Shown: positions 8,004 to 18,045, numbered from the stretch's first letter. The stretch is DNA of 58,632 bases from an uncultured Anaerococcus sp. (GCF_947253225.1 NZ_CAMXYR010000004.1:1-58632); one strand, 5' to 3'. The notes: generated from the letters alone by a model not told the origin. Translations and numbers: made by a program.

Positions 8004-8095
8004 TCAAAAAACAACCCCTAATCCGATATGTACCCTCCCTACTAGCTAACCAGTAAGAATAGTACATATCAATCCATCAAAGGACTGGGGTTGTT
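8004..8095 (-). terminator. Large structured terminator after leuS
   Basis: Outer stem AACAACCCC (8010-8018) with GGGGTTGTT (8087-8095), extended by ATCC/GGAC-type pairs, encloses a perfect 9-bp stem GATATGTAC (8025-8033) with GTACATATC (8062-8070). On the minus strand the outer stem is followed by a run of six T residues, so it can end the leuS transcript. It is much larger than the other terminators in this window. Confidence 0.6.
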
Positions 8096-8099
8096 TTGT

Positions 8100-10502
8100 T
8101 TAGACAACTATATTTAAAATTTTTCCAGGAACATAGATTATTTTTCTAATCTCTTTTCCATCTATATATGATTTTATATTTTTATCTTCGCTTGCCGCTC
8201 TTAAAGCATCATCCTTGCTAGCATCATTTGCCATCAATACTTTTCCTCTTACCTTGCCATTTATTTGGACGGGCATTTCAAATGAATCAAAGGACAATTT
8301 GCTTTCATCATAAATTGGCCAGCTTGTTTGGTTTAACTCACCCTCGTAGCCCATCATTTCCCAAAGCTCTTCAGTCATGTGGGGAGCAACTGGGTTTAGT
8401 AGGGTGATATAGGTTTTAAAGTCTTTTTTGGTGATTTTGCCTAGGGCTTTCATTTCGTTTAATAGGGTCATAAGCTGAGCGATTGCTGTGTTGAATTTGA
8501 GGTTTTCAAAATCTTCACTTACCTTTTTTATAGTTTGGTTAATTACTACTTCAAGGTCTTTGCTATAAGAATCGCCATCAACTACTAGGTCTGTAAGGTT
8601 AAAGACTCTTTCTAGGTATTTTCTACAACCCCTTACTCCCTCATCGGACCAAATTGCCATTGATGAGAAATCTCCCATGAACATTTCATAACATCTAAGG
8701 GTGTCTGCCCCATAATCTCTTATGATATCGTCAGGGTTTATAACATTTCCACGAGACTTGCTCATTTTTTGGTGGTCGCTTCCAAGAATCATTCCGTGAC
8801 TAGTTCTCTTCTTGTAAGGCTCTTTGCTAGGAACAACTCCTATATCATATAGGAACTTATGCCAAAATCTTGAGTAGAGAAGGTGAAGGGTTGTATGTTC
8901 CATGCCTCCATTGTACCAATCTACAGGTGAAAAGTAGTCAAGGGCTTCCTTGCTCGCAATAGCGTCTTTATTTGTTGGATCCATATATCTGAGGTAGTAC
9001 CAAGAAGAGCCTGCCCATTGTGGCATGGTATCAGTTTCTCTTTTAGCAGGCTTACCACAAATTGGGCAAGTTGTATTTACAAAGTCTTCTATTTCAGAAA
9101 GTGGAGATTCCCCTGTAGCTGTTGGTTCATAAGATTCTACTTCTGGAAGCCTTACAGGTAGGTCAGTTTCTGGAACAGGAACCCAACCATGCTCTTGGCA
9201 ATAAACCATAGGAATTGGTTCGCCCCAATATCTTTGACGAGAGAAAACCCAATCTCTTAGCTTGAAGTTCGTCTTTACCTGTCCAAGACCTTGTTCTTCT
9301 ATATATTCAATAGCCCTTTTCTTTGCATCACTTGCTGATAGACCATTTAGGAAGTCTGAATTAATTGCTATACCCTTGTTTATATCAGTTGTTGGAAGCT
9401 CTTCGCCAGTTTCATAAACTGGGATTATTGGCATTGAAAATTTCTTTGCAAATTCAAAGTCCCTAGTATCATGAGCTGGAACTGCCATGATTGCTCCTGT
9501 TCCATAGGTCATAAGAACGTAATCAGAAACCCAGATTGGAATTTCCTTGTTATTTAGTGGATTGATTGCTGTTAGTCCCTCAATCATTACTCCTGTTTTG
9601 TCCTTATTAAGCTCCGCTCTTTCAAAGTCAGACTTTTTCTTTGCTTCCTCTTGATAGGCTAGGATATCTGATAAATTTTTGATTTCATCTTTGTATTTAC
9701 TTAGTATTGGATGTTCTGGACTTACTACCATATAAGAAACACCAAAGATTGTATCTGGCCTTGTAGTGTAAACTCTTAGTTTATCTTCCTTATCTTTTAT
9801 CTTAAAGTCAACATCGCATCCATGGCTTCTACCTATCCAATTGATTTGACTGGCCTTAATTCTTTCTTCAAAGTCCACTTCTTCTAAGTCATCTATAAGC
9901 CTGTCAGCATAGGCTGTAATTTTAAGCATCCATTGGTTCTTCATCTTATGGACTACTTCTGTTCCACATCTCTCACACTTACCATCAACAACTTCCTCAT
10001 TGGCAAGTCCTACTTGGCAAGATGGACACCAGTTAACAGACATTTCGTTCTTGTAGGCAAGGCCATGTTTGTACATTTGGATGAAAATCCACTGACTCCA
10101 CTTGTAATAATCCGGATCAGTTGTGTTAATCTCTCTATCCCAATCAAAGGAGAAACCAATTGACTTCATCTGAGCCTTAAAATTCTTTATATTATCCTCA
10201 GTTACCTTGGCTGGGTGTATCTTATTTTTTATGGCATAATTTTCTGTAGGAAGACCGAAAGCATCCCATCCCATAGGATAGATTACATTCTCTCCTTCAA
10301 GTCGTCTCTTACGAGCAACTACATCAAGGGCAGTATATGGACGAGGATGGCCTACATGGAGACCTTGACCAGACGGATATGGAAACTCTACCAGTGGATA
10401 GAATTTCTTTTTATTTTTGTCTATACTTGCCTTAAATGTTTTCTCTTCATCCCATTTTTTTTGCCATTTCTTCTCTATAGCATTTGGATTATACTCTACC
10501 AT
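8100..10502 (-). CDS. leuS: Leucyl-tRNA synthetase
   Basis: Class Ia synthetase charging tRNA-Leu; 800 residues is the normal bacterial length. The HIGH motif is HVGH in 'PYPSGQGLHVGHPRPY' near residue 50, the zinc-like cysteine pairs 'CPSC...CERC' lie near 155-180, the CP1 editing domain spans roughly 220-415 with 'TTRPDTIFG' and the 'GTGAIMAVPAHDTRD' block, and KMSKS is present as KMSKSRGN near 576. Two ATGs occur in tandem after AGGAGGA; the second has the better spacing. It is the last gene of a rarA-asnS-leuS unit, 5-8 bases after asnS. Confidence 0.97.
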   Translation of the reverse strand: MVEYNPNAIEKKWQKKWDEEKTFKASIDKNKKKFYPLVEFPYPSGQGLHVGHPRPYTALDVVARKRRLEGENVIYPMGWDAFGLPTENYAIKNKIHPAKVTEDNIKNFKAQMKSIGFSFDWDREINTTDPDYYKWSQWIFIQMYKHGLAYKNEMSVNWCPSCQVGLANEEVVDGKCERCGTEVVHKMKNQWMLKITAYADRLIDDLEEVDFEERIKASQINWIGRSHGCDVDFKIKDKEDKLRVYTTRPDTIFGVSYMVVSPEHPILSKYKDEIKNLSDILAYQEEAKKKSDFERAELNKDKTGVMIEGLTAINPLNNKEIPIWVSDYVLMTYGTGAIMAVPAHDTRDFEFAKKFSMPIIPVYETGEELPTTDINKGIAINSDFLNGLSASDAKKRAIEYIEEQGLGQVKTNFKLRDWVFSRQRYWGEPIPMVYCQEHGWVPVPETDLPVRLPEVESYEPTATGESPLSEIEDFVNTTCPICGKPAKRETDTMPQWAGSSWYYLRYMDPTNKDAIASKEALDYFSPVDWYNGGMEHTTLHLLYSRFWHKFLYDIGVVPSKEPYKKRTSHGMILGSDHQKMSKSRGNVINPDDIIRDYGADTLRCYEMFMGDFSSMAIWSDEGVRGCRKYLERVFNLTDLVVDGDSYSKDLEVVINQTIKKVSEDFENLKFNTAIAQLMTLLNEMKALGKITKKDFKTYITLLNPVAPHMTEELWEMMGYEGELNQTSWPIYDESKLSFDSFEMPVQINGKVRGKVLMANDASKDDALRAASEDKNIKSYIDGKEIRKIIYVPGKILNIVV

Positions 10503-10510
10503 CATTCCTC

Positions 10511-11899
10511 CTAGTTTTTCTCAGAAAATGCATGAACATATCTTGGATATGCTAGTACGTCTCTGATGTTTTTCATACCTGTAACATACATCACTGCTCT
10601 TTCAAATCCTAGACCAAATCCTGAGTGAACAACTGTTCCAAACCTTCTTAGGTCGAGGTAGTTTTGATACTCTTCTGGTTTTAAGCCATTTTCTTCCATA
10701 GACTTGTAAAGTTCATCATATCTTTCTTCCCTTTGAGAGCCCCCTATAAGCTCACCTACTCCAGGAACTAGCATATCGAAGGCAGCAACAGTCTTACCAT
10801 CATCGTTTCTCTTCATGTAGAAGGCCTTGATGTTTTTTGGATAGTCTGTTACAAATACTGGACCACCCACTATTTTTTCTGAAAGATATCTTTCGTGCTC
10901 AGTTTGTAGGTCAATTCCCCACTCAACAGGGTACTCAAAATTTTCTCCTGATTCTTTTAATAATTCAATAGCCTTGGTGTAGGTTACTCTAGCAAAGTCT
11001 GCATCTCTTAGTTTTTCTAGCCTTTCGATAAGTCCCTTATCTATCCAAGTATTAAAAAATTCCATCTCGTTTGGAGCGTGTTTTAGTAAATAATCTATGG
11101 CAAACTTAATCATATCTTCAGCTATATCCATAGCTTGGTTGTAGTCAGTAAAGGCCATTTCTGGTTCAAGCATCCAAAATTCAGCAGCATGCCTTGGTGT
11201 ATTTGACTCTTCAGCCCTGAAAGTTGGGCCAAAAGTATAAACATCTCCAAAGGCAAGAGCGTAGTCTTCTGCTTCAAGCTGACCTGAAACAGTTAGGTAG
11301 CTTTTTTTGCTAAAGAAATCCTTGCTGTAATCAACACTTCCATCTTCTCTTCTAGGAGGATCGTTCGCATCAATAGTTGTAATATTAAACATCTCACCTG
11401 CTCCTTCAGCGTCAGAGGCTGTAACTATAGGTGGATTTACATAAACAAAGCCCCTTTGTTGGAAAAAGCTATGTAGGGCAAAAGCTAAGATGCTCCTTGC
11501 CCTAAAAACTGCCCTATAAGTATTAGTTCTTGGTCTAAGGTGTGGGATAGTTCTCATATATTCAAGTGTTTGTCTTTGTTTTTGGATTGGGTACTTATCT
11601 GAAGATTCACCTAAAACTTTGACAAGCTCAGCCTGAATTTCATATGGGTTTTTGGCATTTCCTGTCTCAACGAGTCTTCCTCTTACTTCTAATGATGCTG
11701 ATAGATTTTGCTTGTCTAGCTCATCGTAATTTTCGATATCTTTTCCAACAACTATTTGCAAATTCTTGAAGGTCGTTCCATCATTAAGTTCAATAAAGCC
11801 TACATTTTTGCCAAATCTTTGATTCCTAATCCAGCCATATACAGTTACTTCCTTATCTACATACTTGTCTACATCTTTTAATATATCTCTAATCTTCAT
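10511..11899 (-). CDS. asnS: Asparaginyl-tRNA synthetase
   Basis: Class IIb synthetase of 462 residues. An OB-fold anticodon-binding domain occupies residues 1-115 ('VTVYGWIRNQRFGKNVGFIELNDG'). Catalytic motif 2 is 'FGPTFRAEESNTPRHAAEFWMLEPEMAF' split across about 215-245, and motif 3 is GFGLGFERAVMYVTG near the end. The RHAAEFWMLEPE form fits AsnRS. It overlaps the end of rarA by 11 bases, so translation is coupled. Confidence 0.95.
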   Translation of the reverse strand: MKIRDILKDVDKYVDKEVTVYGWIRNQRFGKNVGFIELNDGTTFKNLQIVVGKDIENYDELDKQNLSASLEVRGRLVETGNAKNPYEIQAELVKVLGESSDKYPIQKQRQTLEYMRTIPHLRPRTNTYRAVFRARSILAFALHSFFQQRGFVYVNPPIVTASDAEGAGEMFNITTIDANDPPRREDGSVDYSKDFFSKKSYLTVSGQLEAEDYALAFGDVYTFGPTFRAEESNTPRHAAEFWMLEPEMAFTDYNQAMDIAEDMIKFAIDYLLKHAPNEMEFFNTWIDKGLIERLEKLRDADFARVTYTKAIELLKESGENFEYPVEWGIDLQTEHERYLSEKIVGGPVFVTDYPKNIKAFYMKRNDDGKTVAAFDMLVPGVGELIGGSQREERYDELYKSMEENGLKPEEYQNYLDLRRFGTVVHSGFGLGFERAVMYVTGMKNIRDVLAYPRYVHAFSEKN

Positions 11900-13208
11900 T
11901 GTTCCCTCTCTTATTTTTTTCTAGTCTTTCTATCATTTCCTTCTCAAATCCTACAGTCTTTGGCTCGTAAAATTTTTCTAAAACAAACTTATCTGGCAAA
12001 TAGCTTTGGTCAACATAACCACCAAAATCATGAGGATATAGGTAGGTGTCATGAACCAGGTTTTTTGACCCTTGATAGTGAGTATCCTTTAGTTTGTTAG
12101 GAACTACTTCATCTTTGTTTGTTCTCACAAAATTTATCGCCTTATCAATAGCACGGTAAGTAGAGTTACTCTTTGGAGCAGCTGCCAAGTAAGTTACTAC
12201 TTGACTTAGGATAATTCTAGCTTCTGGTAGACCTACCGTATCAATTGCCTTAAAGCAAGAAGTAGCCATAACAAGTGCCTGAGGATCAGCATTTGCTATA
12301 TCTTCTGCTGCAAATATAATCATCCTTCTGGCAATAAATTTTATATCTTCTCCAGCTTCTAGCATCTTTGCCAGATAGTAAATAGCTGCATCAACATCTG
12401 AACCTCTCATAGATTTTATAAAGGCACTAGTCGTATCGTAATGTCTATCGCCATCTCTATCATATACAGCAATCTTTTTTTGAGTGGAATTTTCTATAGT
12501 CGACTTGTCTATTACTATTTTACCATCTTTCTCATCTTCTGAAAATATAGCAAGCTCTAGGGCATTAAGCAAAGCTCTACAATCACCATTAGAATAAGAA
12601 ATCAAGGTATTTCTCGCTTCACCATCGAGAATTATATCTTTACTCTTTAATATTTCATCTTTGCTAAGTGCCAAATCAATAAGCTTTTCTAAGTCCTTAT
12701 CTGCAAGACTTTTCAACTCAAAAACATACATCCTAGAAATAAGGGCCTTATTTACCTCAAAGTACGGATTTTCAGTTGTAGCCCCTATAAGGGTTATGGT
12801 TGAATCCTCTACAAAAGGAAGAAGATAATCTTGTTGACTCTTATTGAACCTATGGATCTCATCAATAAAAAGAATAGTCTTTTTATTCTCAAATGCTAGG
12901 TTATCCTTAGCAAGCTGAACCTTATTTTTAAGGTCGGCTATACCACTTGCTACTGCTGATATTTCTTCAAAAGCCATATGAGTTTTCTGAGAAATAATCT
13001 TTGCAAGGCTTGTCTTACCAACTCCTGGAGGACCATAGAATATAGATGAATAGATTCTATCCGCTTTAATCATCCTTCTTATAATCTTACCCTCACCAAC
13101 CAAGTGGTCTTGACCTATGTAATCGTCTAAATCCTTTGGCCTTAGTCTATCGGCAAGAGGGGCAGATTTTTCCAATTGTCTTAGCCTATTTAATTCAAAT
13201 AAATCCAC
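11889..13208 (-). CDS. rarA: RarA/MgsA recombination factor AAA+ ATPase
   Basis: A 439-residue clamp-loader-like AAA+ protein acting at stalled replication forks. Walker A GPPGVGKTSLA lies near residue 61, Walker B ILFIDEIHRFN near 112, sensor 1 'IGATTENP' near 140, and the C-terminal tetramerisation region has 'MRGSDVDAAIYYLAKMLEAGED' and 'ALVMATSCFKAIDTVGLPEARI'. The start is GTG with AGGGG at normal spacing; an ATG one base earlier is out of frame. Only 27 bases separate it from nrdR, whose terminator fills that gap, so its promoter may lie inside nrdR. Confidence 0.93.
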   Translation of the reverse strand: MDLFELNRLRQLEKSAPLADRLRPKDLDDYIGQDHLVGEGKIIRRMIKADRIYSSIFYGPPGVGKTSLAKIISQKTHMAFEEISAVASGIADLKNKVQLAKDNLAFENKKTILFIDEIHRFNKSQQDYLLPFVEDSTITLIGATTENPYFEVNKALISRMYVFELKSLADKDLEKLIDLALSKDEILKSKDIILDGEARNTLISYSNGDCRALLNALELAIFSEDEKDGKIVIDKSTIENSTQKKIAVYDRDGDRHYDTTSAFIKSMRGSDVDAAIYYLAKMLEAGEDIKFIARRMIIFAAEDIANADPQALVMATSCFKAIDTVGLPEARIILSQVVTYLAAAPKSNSTYRAIDKAINFVRTNKDEVVPNKLKDTHYQGSKNLVHDTYLYPHDFGGYVDQSYLPDKFVLEKFYEPKTVGFEKEMIERLEKNKRGNNED

Positions 13209-13224
13209 ATTTTCCCCTTCATAA

Positions 13225-13253
13225 GAAAAAAGATGCTAGTTAGTAGCATCTTT
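13225..13253 (-). terminator. Terminator overlapping the nrdR stop codon
   Basis: AAAGATGCTA (13229-13238) pairs perfectly with TAGCATCTTT (13244-13253); on the minus strand six T residues follow. The nrdR stop TAG sits in the stem-loop. This ends the long dcw transcript. Confidence 0.85.
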
Positions 13254-13703
13254 CTTATCTTTTAAACTTTTAATTTCTTCATAAAAGGAATCTACATCCT
13301 TAAATTCTCTATACACCGATGCAAACCTGACATAAGCTACAGGATCTAGCTCCTTGAGCTCTTGCATGACAAGCTCGCCTATATAAGTCGAATCAATCTC
13401 CTTGAGCCCTGTATGGTTAATCTTAGTTTCTATATTTCTTGCTACTTTTTCGATATCGGCCATAGTTACCGGTCTTTTTTGGCAACTTTTTGCAATTCCA
13501 TAAATCAACTTAGATGGATCGTAGGCCTCTCTAGTTTGATTTTTTTTAACAACCATGATTGTAGAATCTTCGTATCTTTCATAAGTAGAAAACCTACGAT
13601 CACAATCTTCGCACAGACGCCTACGTCTTATTGCCCTATCATCTTCAGTTGACCTAGAATCCAAGACTCTGGTGTTATTTGAATCGCAGTAGGGACACCT
13701 CAT
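13236..13703 (-). CDS. nrdR: Transcriptional repressor NrdR
   Basis: A 155-residue regulator of ribonucleotide reductase genes. The N-terminal zinc ribbon has C3, C6, C31 and C34, followed by 'RRFSTYER' and an ATP-cone domain (residues ~49-139) that senses (d)ATP. It starts one base after the ftsZ stop and lacks an obvious Shine-Dalgarno, so translation probably depends on coupling. No nrd genes are in the window. The nrdR position behind ftsZ is common in clostridia-like genomes. Confidence 0.95.
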   Translation of the reverse strand: MRCPYCDSNNTRVLDSRSTEDDRAIRRRRLCEDCDRRFSTYERYEDSTIMVVKKNQTREAYDPSKLIYGIAKSCQKRPVTMADIEKVARNIETKINHTGLKEIDSTYIGELVMQELKELDPVAYVRFASVYREFKDVDSFYEEIKSLKDKKDATN

Positions 13704-13704
13704 A

Positions 13705-14790
13705 TTATTTTAGGAAATCTGGTAAGTCGAAATCATCAAATGGATTAGATGATTTTTTGCTTGCATTTCTTTGTGGTGCACTTAGGTTCTCTGATGCCCT
13801 TCTATTAACTTGAGCTGGTCTTCTTTGTGGATTTTGATTATCAAAACCTGTTGCAATAACAGTAATCTTAATATCATCACCAAGAGATTCATCACTGCCT
13901 ACACCAAAGATGATATTTGCATCAGAATCAATATTATCTCTTATCAATTCTGCTGCTTCATTTGCTTCCATAAGTCCAACTTCTGCAGCTGTAACATTTA
14001 GAAGAACAGCATTTGCACCATCAATGCTTGTTTCAAGAAGTGGTGAGTTAATAGCAGCCTTAGCAGCTTCAACGGCTCTATTTTCGCCATTAGCCCTACC
14101 AATACCCATGTGAGCAATACCTTGATCAGACATAATTGATTCAACATCTGCAAAGTCTAGGTTTATTACATTAGGTACAGCTATAAGTTCAGAAATACCA
14201 CTTACAGCATCCATAAGCACTTGGTCAGCCATCTTGAAAGCTTCCACCATTGATGTTCTCTTTTCAACTATTTGAAGTAGTCTATCATTTGGAATTGTAA
14301 TAAGGGTATCGACATTTTCTTTAAGTCTTTCAATACCACCCTCAGCTTGATTTTGTCTTTTTCTTCCTTCAAAAGTAAATGGTTTTGTTACAACACCAAC
14401 TGTAAGAATATCCATTTCTTTGGCTACTTTTGCAACTACTGGAGCAGCTCCTGTTCCAGTTCCACCACCCATACCAGCTGTAATGAAAATCATATCTGCA
14501 CCTTTAATTGCTTCTGATATTTCATTTTTGGATTCTTCAGCAGCCTTTTCTCCAACCTCTGGATTAGCTCCAGCTCCAAGTCCTCTTGTAAGCTTTTCTC
14601 CTATTTGAAGTCTGATATCTGCATTTGATTCTTGTAGAGTTTGAAGATCTGTATTTAAAGCTAAAAACTCTACTCCCGATAGTCCACTTTCTCTCATTCG
14701 GCTGATAGCGTTATTACCACCGCCACCAACTCCAATTACCTTGATTTTAGCTAAAGAGCCGTTATCCATATCCATGTTAATGTTTGCCAT
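13705..14790 (-). CDS. ftsZ: Cell division protein FtsZ
   Basis: Tubulin-like GTPase forming the division ring; 361 residues. 'IGVGGGGNNAISRM' opens the nucleotide domain, the tubulin signature is GGGTGTGAAPV near residue 105, and the T7 loop 'NLDFADVESIM' follows near 208. The C-terminal tail ends in 'NPFDDFDLPDFLK', the conserved peptide bound by FtsA/SepF-type tethers. The chosen ATG at 14790 has GGGGGAAAG 2-7 bases upstream; an ATG four codons earlier has no ribosome site. Last structural division gene of the cluster. Confidence 0.97.
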   Translation of the reverse strand: MANINMDMDNGSLAKIKVIGVGGGGNNAISRMRESGLSGVEFLALNTDLQTLQESNADIRLQIGEKLTRGLGAGANPEVGEKAAEESKNEISEAIKGADMIFITAGMGGGTGTGAAPVVAKVAKEMDILTVGVVTKPFTFEGRKRQNQAEGGIERLKENVDTLITIPNDRLLQIVEKRTSMVEAFKMADQVLMDAVSGISELIAVPNVINLDFADVESIMSDQGIAHMGIGRANGENRAVEAAKAAINSPLLETSIDGANAVLLNVTAAEVGLMEANEAAELIRDNIDSDANIIFGVGSDESLGDDIKITVIATGFDNQNPQRRPAQVNRRASENLSAPQRNASKKSSNPFDDFDLPDFLK

Positions 14791-14823
14791 ACTTTCCCCC
14801 ATTTTTTATAAGATAATTTTATA

Positions 14824-15639
14824 TTAAGAACCTTCGTTCATTTTAACTATTGGTTTCTTGCCATTTGTTAAATTAATGGAAGAAACATCTTGGCCCTTAC
14901 TTTCTATATCCTTTAATATTGAATCTAGTAGTCCAAGCTTGTAAGAACTTTCTTTGAGGCTACCAAAATCAACTCGTATATCTTTTACTATTATACCAAT
15001 ATGCGACTTGTTTTCAAAATTTAATTCACTAATCAAATCAACATAAGAAGTATCCTTTACTCTATTAATAAATTCAATTATTTCCTTATCATCCGTGAAG
15101 GCTTCCTTGACCTTATCATTGTAGGAATTAACCCTAATTTTAATCAAAGAATTTTCTAAACTTTCCGATGAATTTTGACTAGAAATTATCGTTTGTTTGT
15201 TTGAAACATATATATTCTTATTACCATTTTCTATTAGAAATTGTGGATATATTTCACTAACTTTTATTTTTAATATTTTCGGAAATTTCTTTTCTAACTT
15301 AGCACTTTCAATCATATCATTGTCAAGAAGCTTTTTCTCTTGCTTTTTGCTATTATAGAGGAGGATATTTTTTCCTATAGGATTTTCAATTTTCGATAGG
15401 ATATCCGTATCCTGTATCCTATCATTACCATCTACATAAACTTGACTAATCTTAAAATATGGATGTCTCATGCAAGTTATGAATGTTACAAAAAAAGCTA
15501 TAAAAACCAAAAATCCTACGAATCTTTTATTAAAAATACTAGTTCTTTTTGTTTTTCTTCTAACTTTTCTACTAGCATTTGTTGGTTTCTTATCCCTGTG
15601 CCTTCTAGCCCTTCTTTCACTTGTTCTATTTTCCTTCAT
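14824..15639 (-). CDS. ftsQ: Cell division protein FtsQ/DivIB
   Basis: A 271-residue bitopic membrane protein: a very basic cytoplasmic tail (residues 1-40), one membrane helix (about 42-60), then an outside POTRA domain ('YFKISQVYVDGNDRIQDTDIL') and a DivIB beta domain. It belongs to the FtsQ/DivIB-FtsL-DivIC trimer that activates septal wall synthesis. It overlaps murG by 14 bases and precedes ftsZ by 33 bases, the standard dcw order. Sequence identity in this family is low, but length, topology and position agree. Confidence 0.88.
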   Translation of the reverse strand: MKENRTSERRARRHRDKKPTNASRKVRRKTKRTSIFNKRFVGFLVFIAFFVTFITCMRHPYFKISQVYVDGNDRIQDTDILSKIENPIGKNILLYNSKKQEKKLLDNDMIESAKLEKKFPKILKIKVSEIYPQFLIENGNKNIYVSNKQTIISSQNSSESLENSLIKIRVNSYNDKVKEAFTDDKEIIEFINRVKDTSYVDLISELNFENKSHIGIIVKDIRVDFGSLKESSYKLGLLDSILKDIESKGQDVSSINLTNGKKPIVKMNEGS

Positions 15640-16720
15640 AGTTGACCAACTCCTTGATTACACCGAGTATCCTATCTCCTGCATCATTTGATGAAAGTTT
15701 CCAAGCATTTTCTCCCATGTGTTTTAACTTATTGGAATCAGAAACTATTTCTCTAATTTTTTGGTTAAGGATATCTCCCGTCAAATCTTTTTCCAAAATC
15801 ATCTCCGATGCTCCATTATCGACGTAAGTTTGGGCGTTGAACTGTTGGTGGTTTTCAGTTGTATAAGATTTCGGAATTAGGATTGATGCCTTGCCTACTG
15901 AAGATATCTCAGAAAGACTCATCGCACCAGATGATGCTATAACCAAATCGCTTACTGCATAGAATAGGTCTATATTGTCAATATAGGAAAATACCTTAAG
16001 ATAGGGATTATCTTTGCTTTCTTTGATAAAATCATCATAATATCTCGCCCCTGTCTGGTGGAGGAGATAATATGAGCCATCCATTATTTTGGATAGGTCC
16101 TTCACAGCCTCATTCATAAAGTAAGAACCATTACTTCCCCCAAAAGAAAATACAACAGGCCTGTCCTTTTTTATCCCCAATTTTTTTAAGTCTTTTTCGC
16201 TATAAGTTAACTTGAAATTAGTTCTTACGGGATTACCAGTTACTATAATATTATCCTTGTGTTTGAAGTGCTTTTCGGCTTCCTTATAAGAAATCAAAAC
16301 TCGATCAACCTTATTTGAAAGAAACTTAGAAGCAATACCTGGATAGGAATTAGATTCATGAACTAGGCAGGGGATTTTTGCCCTACTAGCTTGATAGAGA
16401 ATCGGAGCACATACATATCCTCCTGTACCTACCACAAGGTCTGGCTTATATTCTTTTATTATCTTCTTAGCCTTCCTAAAACCTTCCAAGTTTTTTACTA
16501 GAGCTTTAAATAATTTCTTGTTGATTCTTCTAGGAATACCCATCCCTGGTAGGTCTATGAACTTGTAGCCGTATTTTTTAGCAATGTTTTCCTCAGGGCC
16601 TCCCTTAATTCCTACATAAACTATTTCAGTATTACTTATTTCTTGTTCTAGCTTCTGGGCTATGGCTATGGCTGGATAAATATGCCCTCCAGTTCCACCA
16701 CCTGAAATAATTACTCTCAT
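15626..16720 (-). CDS. murG: UDP-GlcNAc:lipid I GlcNAc transferase MurG
   Basis: Membrane-associated GT28 transferase that turns lipid I into lipid II on the inner face of the membrane; 364 residues. 'GGGTGGHIYPA' near residue 8, 'FSFGGSNGS' near 188 and 'SGAMSLSEI' near 263 are the diagnostic lipid I and nucleotide-sugar binding loops. The start overlaps the murD stop (ATGA), so the two are translationally coupled. No ftsW lies between murD and murG, unlike many relatives. Confidence 0.95.
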   Translation of the reverse strand: MRVIISGGGTGGHIYPAIAIAQKLEQEISNTEIVYVGIKGGPEENIAKKYGYKFIDLPGMGIPRRINKKLFKALVKNLEGFRKAKKIIKEYKPDLVVGTGGYVCAPILYQASRAKIPCLVHESNSYPGIASKFLSNKVDRVLISYKEAEKHFKHKDNIIVTGNPVRTNFKLTYSEKDLKKLGIKKDRPVVFSFGGSNGSYFMNEAVKDLSKIMDGSYYLLHQTGARYYDDFIKESKDNPYLKVFSYIDNIDLFYAVSDLVIASSGAMSLSEISSVGKASILIPKSYTTENHQQFNAQTYVDNGASEMILEKDLTGDILNQKIREIVSDSNKLKHMGENAWKLSSNDAGDRILGVIKELVNYEGK

Positions 16721-18045
16721 TTACTCTTCCTTATCTCATGTTCCTTGACTTTACTTTTGAAATCCTCGCCCCTAAGCTCGAAATTCTTGTACATATCCCA
16801 AGAAGCACTTGCAGGCGATAGGAGGATCACATCATTTTCTACAGCATTTTCAAAAGAAACATCTACCGCCTCTTGCATATTGGCAACCTTTGTGTAAGAA
16901 ACTCCATACTTTTGGCAAAGATTAATCAATATATCTGACGTTGCTCCCATAATCACCATTAGTTTACCATTTTTCTTAAAGGCCTTAACATAAGCTGTGT
17001 AGTCAATATGCTTGTTATAGCCACCAGCAATAATAATTATAGGATTGTTAAAGCTTTCTATAGCCTTAACGGAGCTATCTACATTAGTTCCCTTAGAGTC
17101 GTTGTATACCTTAACTCCATCAACACTTGTAACATATTCAAGCCTATGTTCGATAGACTTAAAAGTCTTTAAGGCTTTTGATATATCATCTATGCCAACG
17201 CCAAATAAATAGCAAGCAAGACTTGCTGCCATAACATTTTCATAATTGTGCTTGCCTATTACCAAAAGCTCATTAACATCAATAAGCTTATTTAGCTTCT
17301 TATCCTTTAAATATATACTTGTATCTTTTAGGAAAATACCTCTATCAACCTCTCTCATGGATGAAAATTTATAAACATTCGCCTTATAAGAATCCATATG
17401 GGAGGCTAGGATGGGATCTTCTTGGTTTATTATCAAAAAATCTTTGTTATCTTGATTTTTACTAATATTTAGCTTAGATGCTATGTAATCATCGAATGAA
17501 CCATGCCAATCTATATGATCTTCTGTAATATTTGTAAGCACTCCTATATGAGGTTTGTAGGTTTTGGTATCATGAAGTTGGAAACTGGAAAGCTCACACA
17601 CAAAAATCGAATCGGGATTCTCATACATTTGCCATAAGATGCCCTCTCCAATATTTCCTACAGAAATTGCCTTATAACCAGATTCATTTAAAATATGGCT
17701 TATCATAGATGTTGTCGAGGTTTTTCCGTTAGTTCCAGTTATTCCAATAATCTTAGCCTTCGGAAAAAGTCTAAATGATAATTCTATATCAGAAATAATC
17801 TCGTATTTTTTCTCTAGTCTTAAAACCATATCATCATGAGGAGGGATACCTGGAGATTTGACTACACATTCATAGGCAATGCTATCAATCTTCAAATCAG
17901 AAATAGGGCTATAGTCATAGCCCTCTAGTTGTTCAACTTTTGTTTTATTTTTATCGTAAGTATAAACTTCATAACCCATTTTTGCTAGAGTTTTAACTGA
18001 AGATATACCTGTTACTCCTAAACCATAAACTAAAATTTTTTTCAT
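16717..18045 (-). CDS. murD: UDP-MurNAc-L-Ala:D-Glu ligase MurD
   Basis: ATP-dependent ligase adding D-glutamate to UDP-MurNAc-L-alanine; 442 residues. The N-terminal Rossmann domain starts 'KKILVYGLGVTGISS', the ATP loop is GITGTNGKTST near 113, and 'NITEDHIDWHGS' and 'YNDSKGTN' are Mur-ligase hallmarks. The chosen ATG at 18045 overlaps the mraY stop as ATGA; a longer reading runs back inside mraY without support. Confidence 0.95.
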   Translation of the reverse strand: MKKILVYGLGVTGISSVKTLAKMGYEVYTYDKNKTKVEQLEGYDYSPISDLKIDSIAYECVVKSPGIPPHDDMVLRLEKKYEIISDIELSFRLFPKAKIIGITGTNGKTSTTSMISHILNESGYKAISVGNIGEGILWQMYENPDSIFVCELSSFQLHDTKTYKPHIGVLTNITEDHIDWHGSFDDYIASKLNISKNQDNKDFLIINQEDPILASHMDSYKANVYKFSSMREVDRGIFLKDTSIYLKDKKLNKLIDVNELLVIGKHNYENVMAASLACYLFGVGIDDISKALKTFKSIEHRLEYVTSVDGVKVYNDSKGTNVDSSVKAIESFNNPIIIIAGGYNKHIDYTAYVKAFKKNGKLMVIMGATSDILINLCQKYGVSYTKVANMQEAVDVSFENAVENDVILLSPASASWDMYKNFELRGEDFKSKVKEHEIRKSK

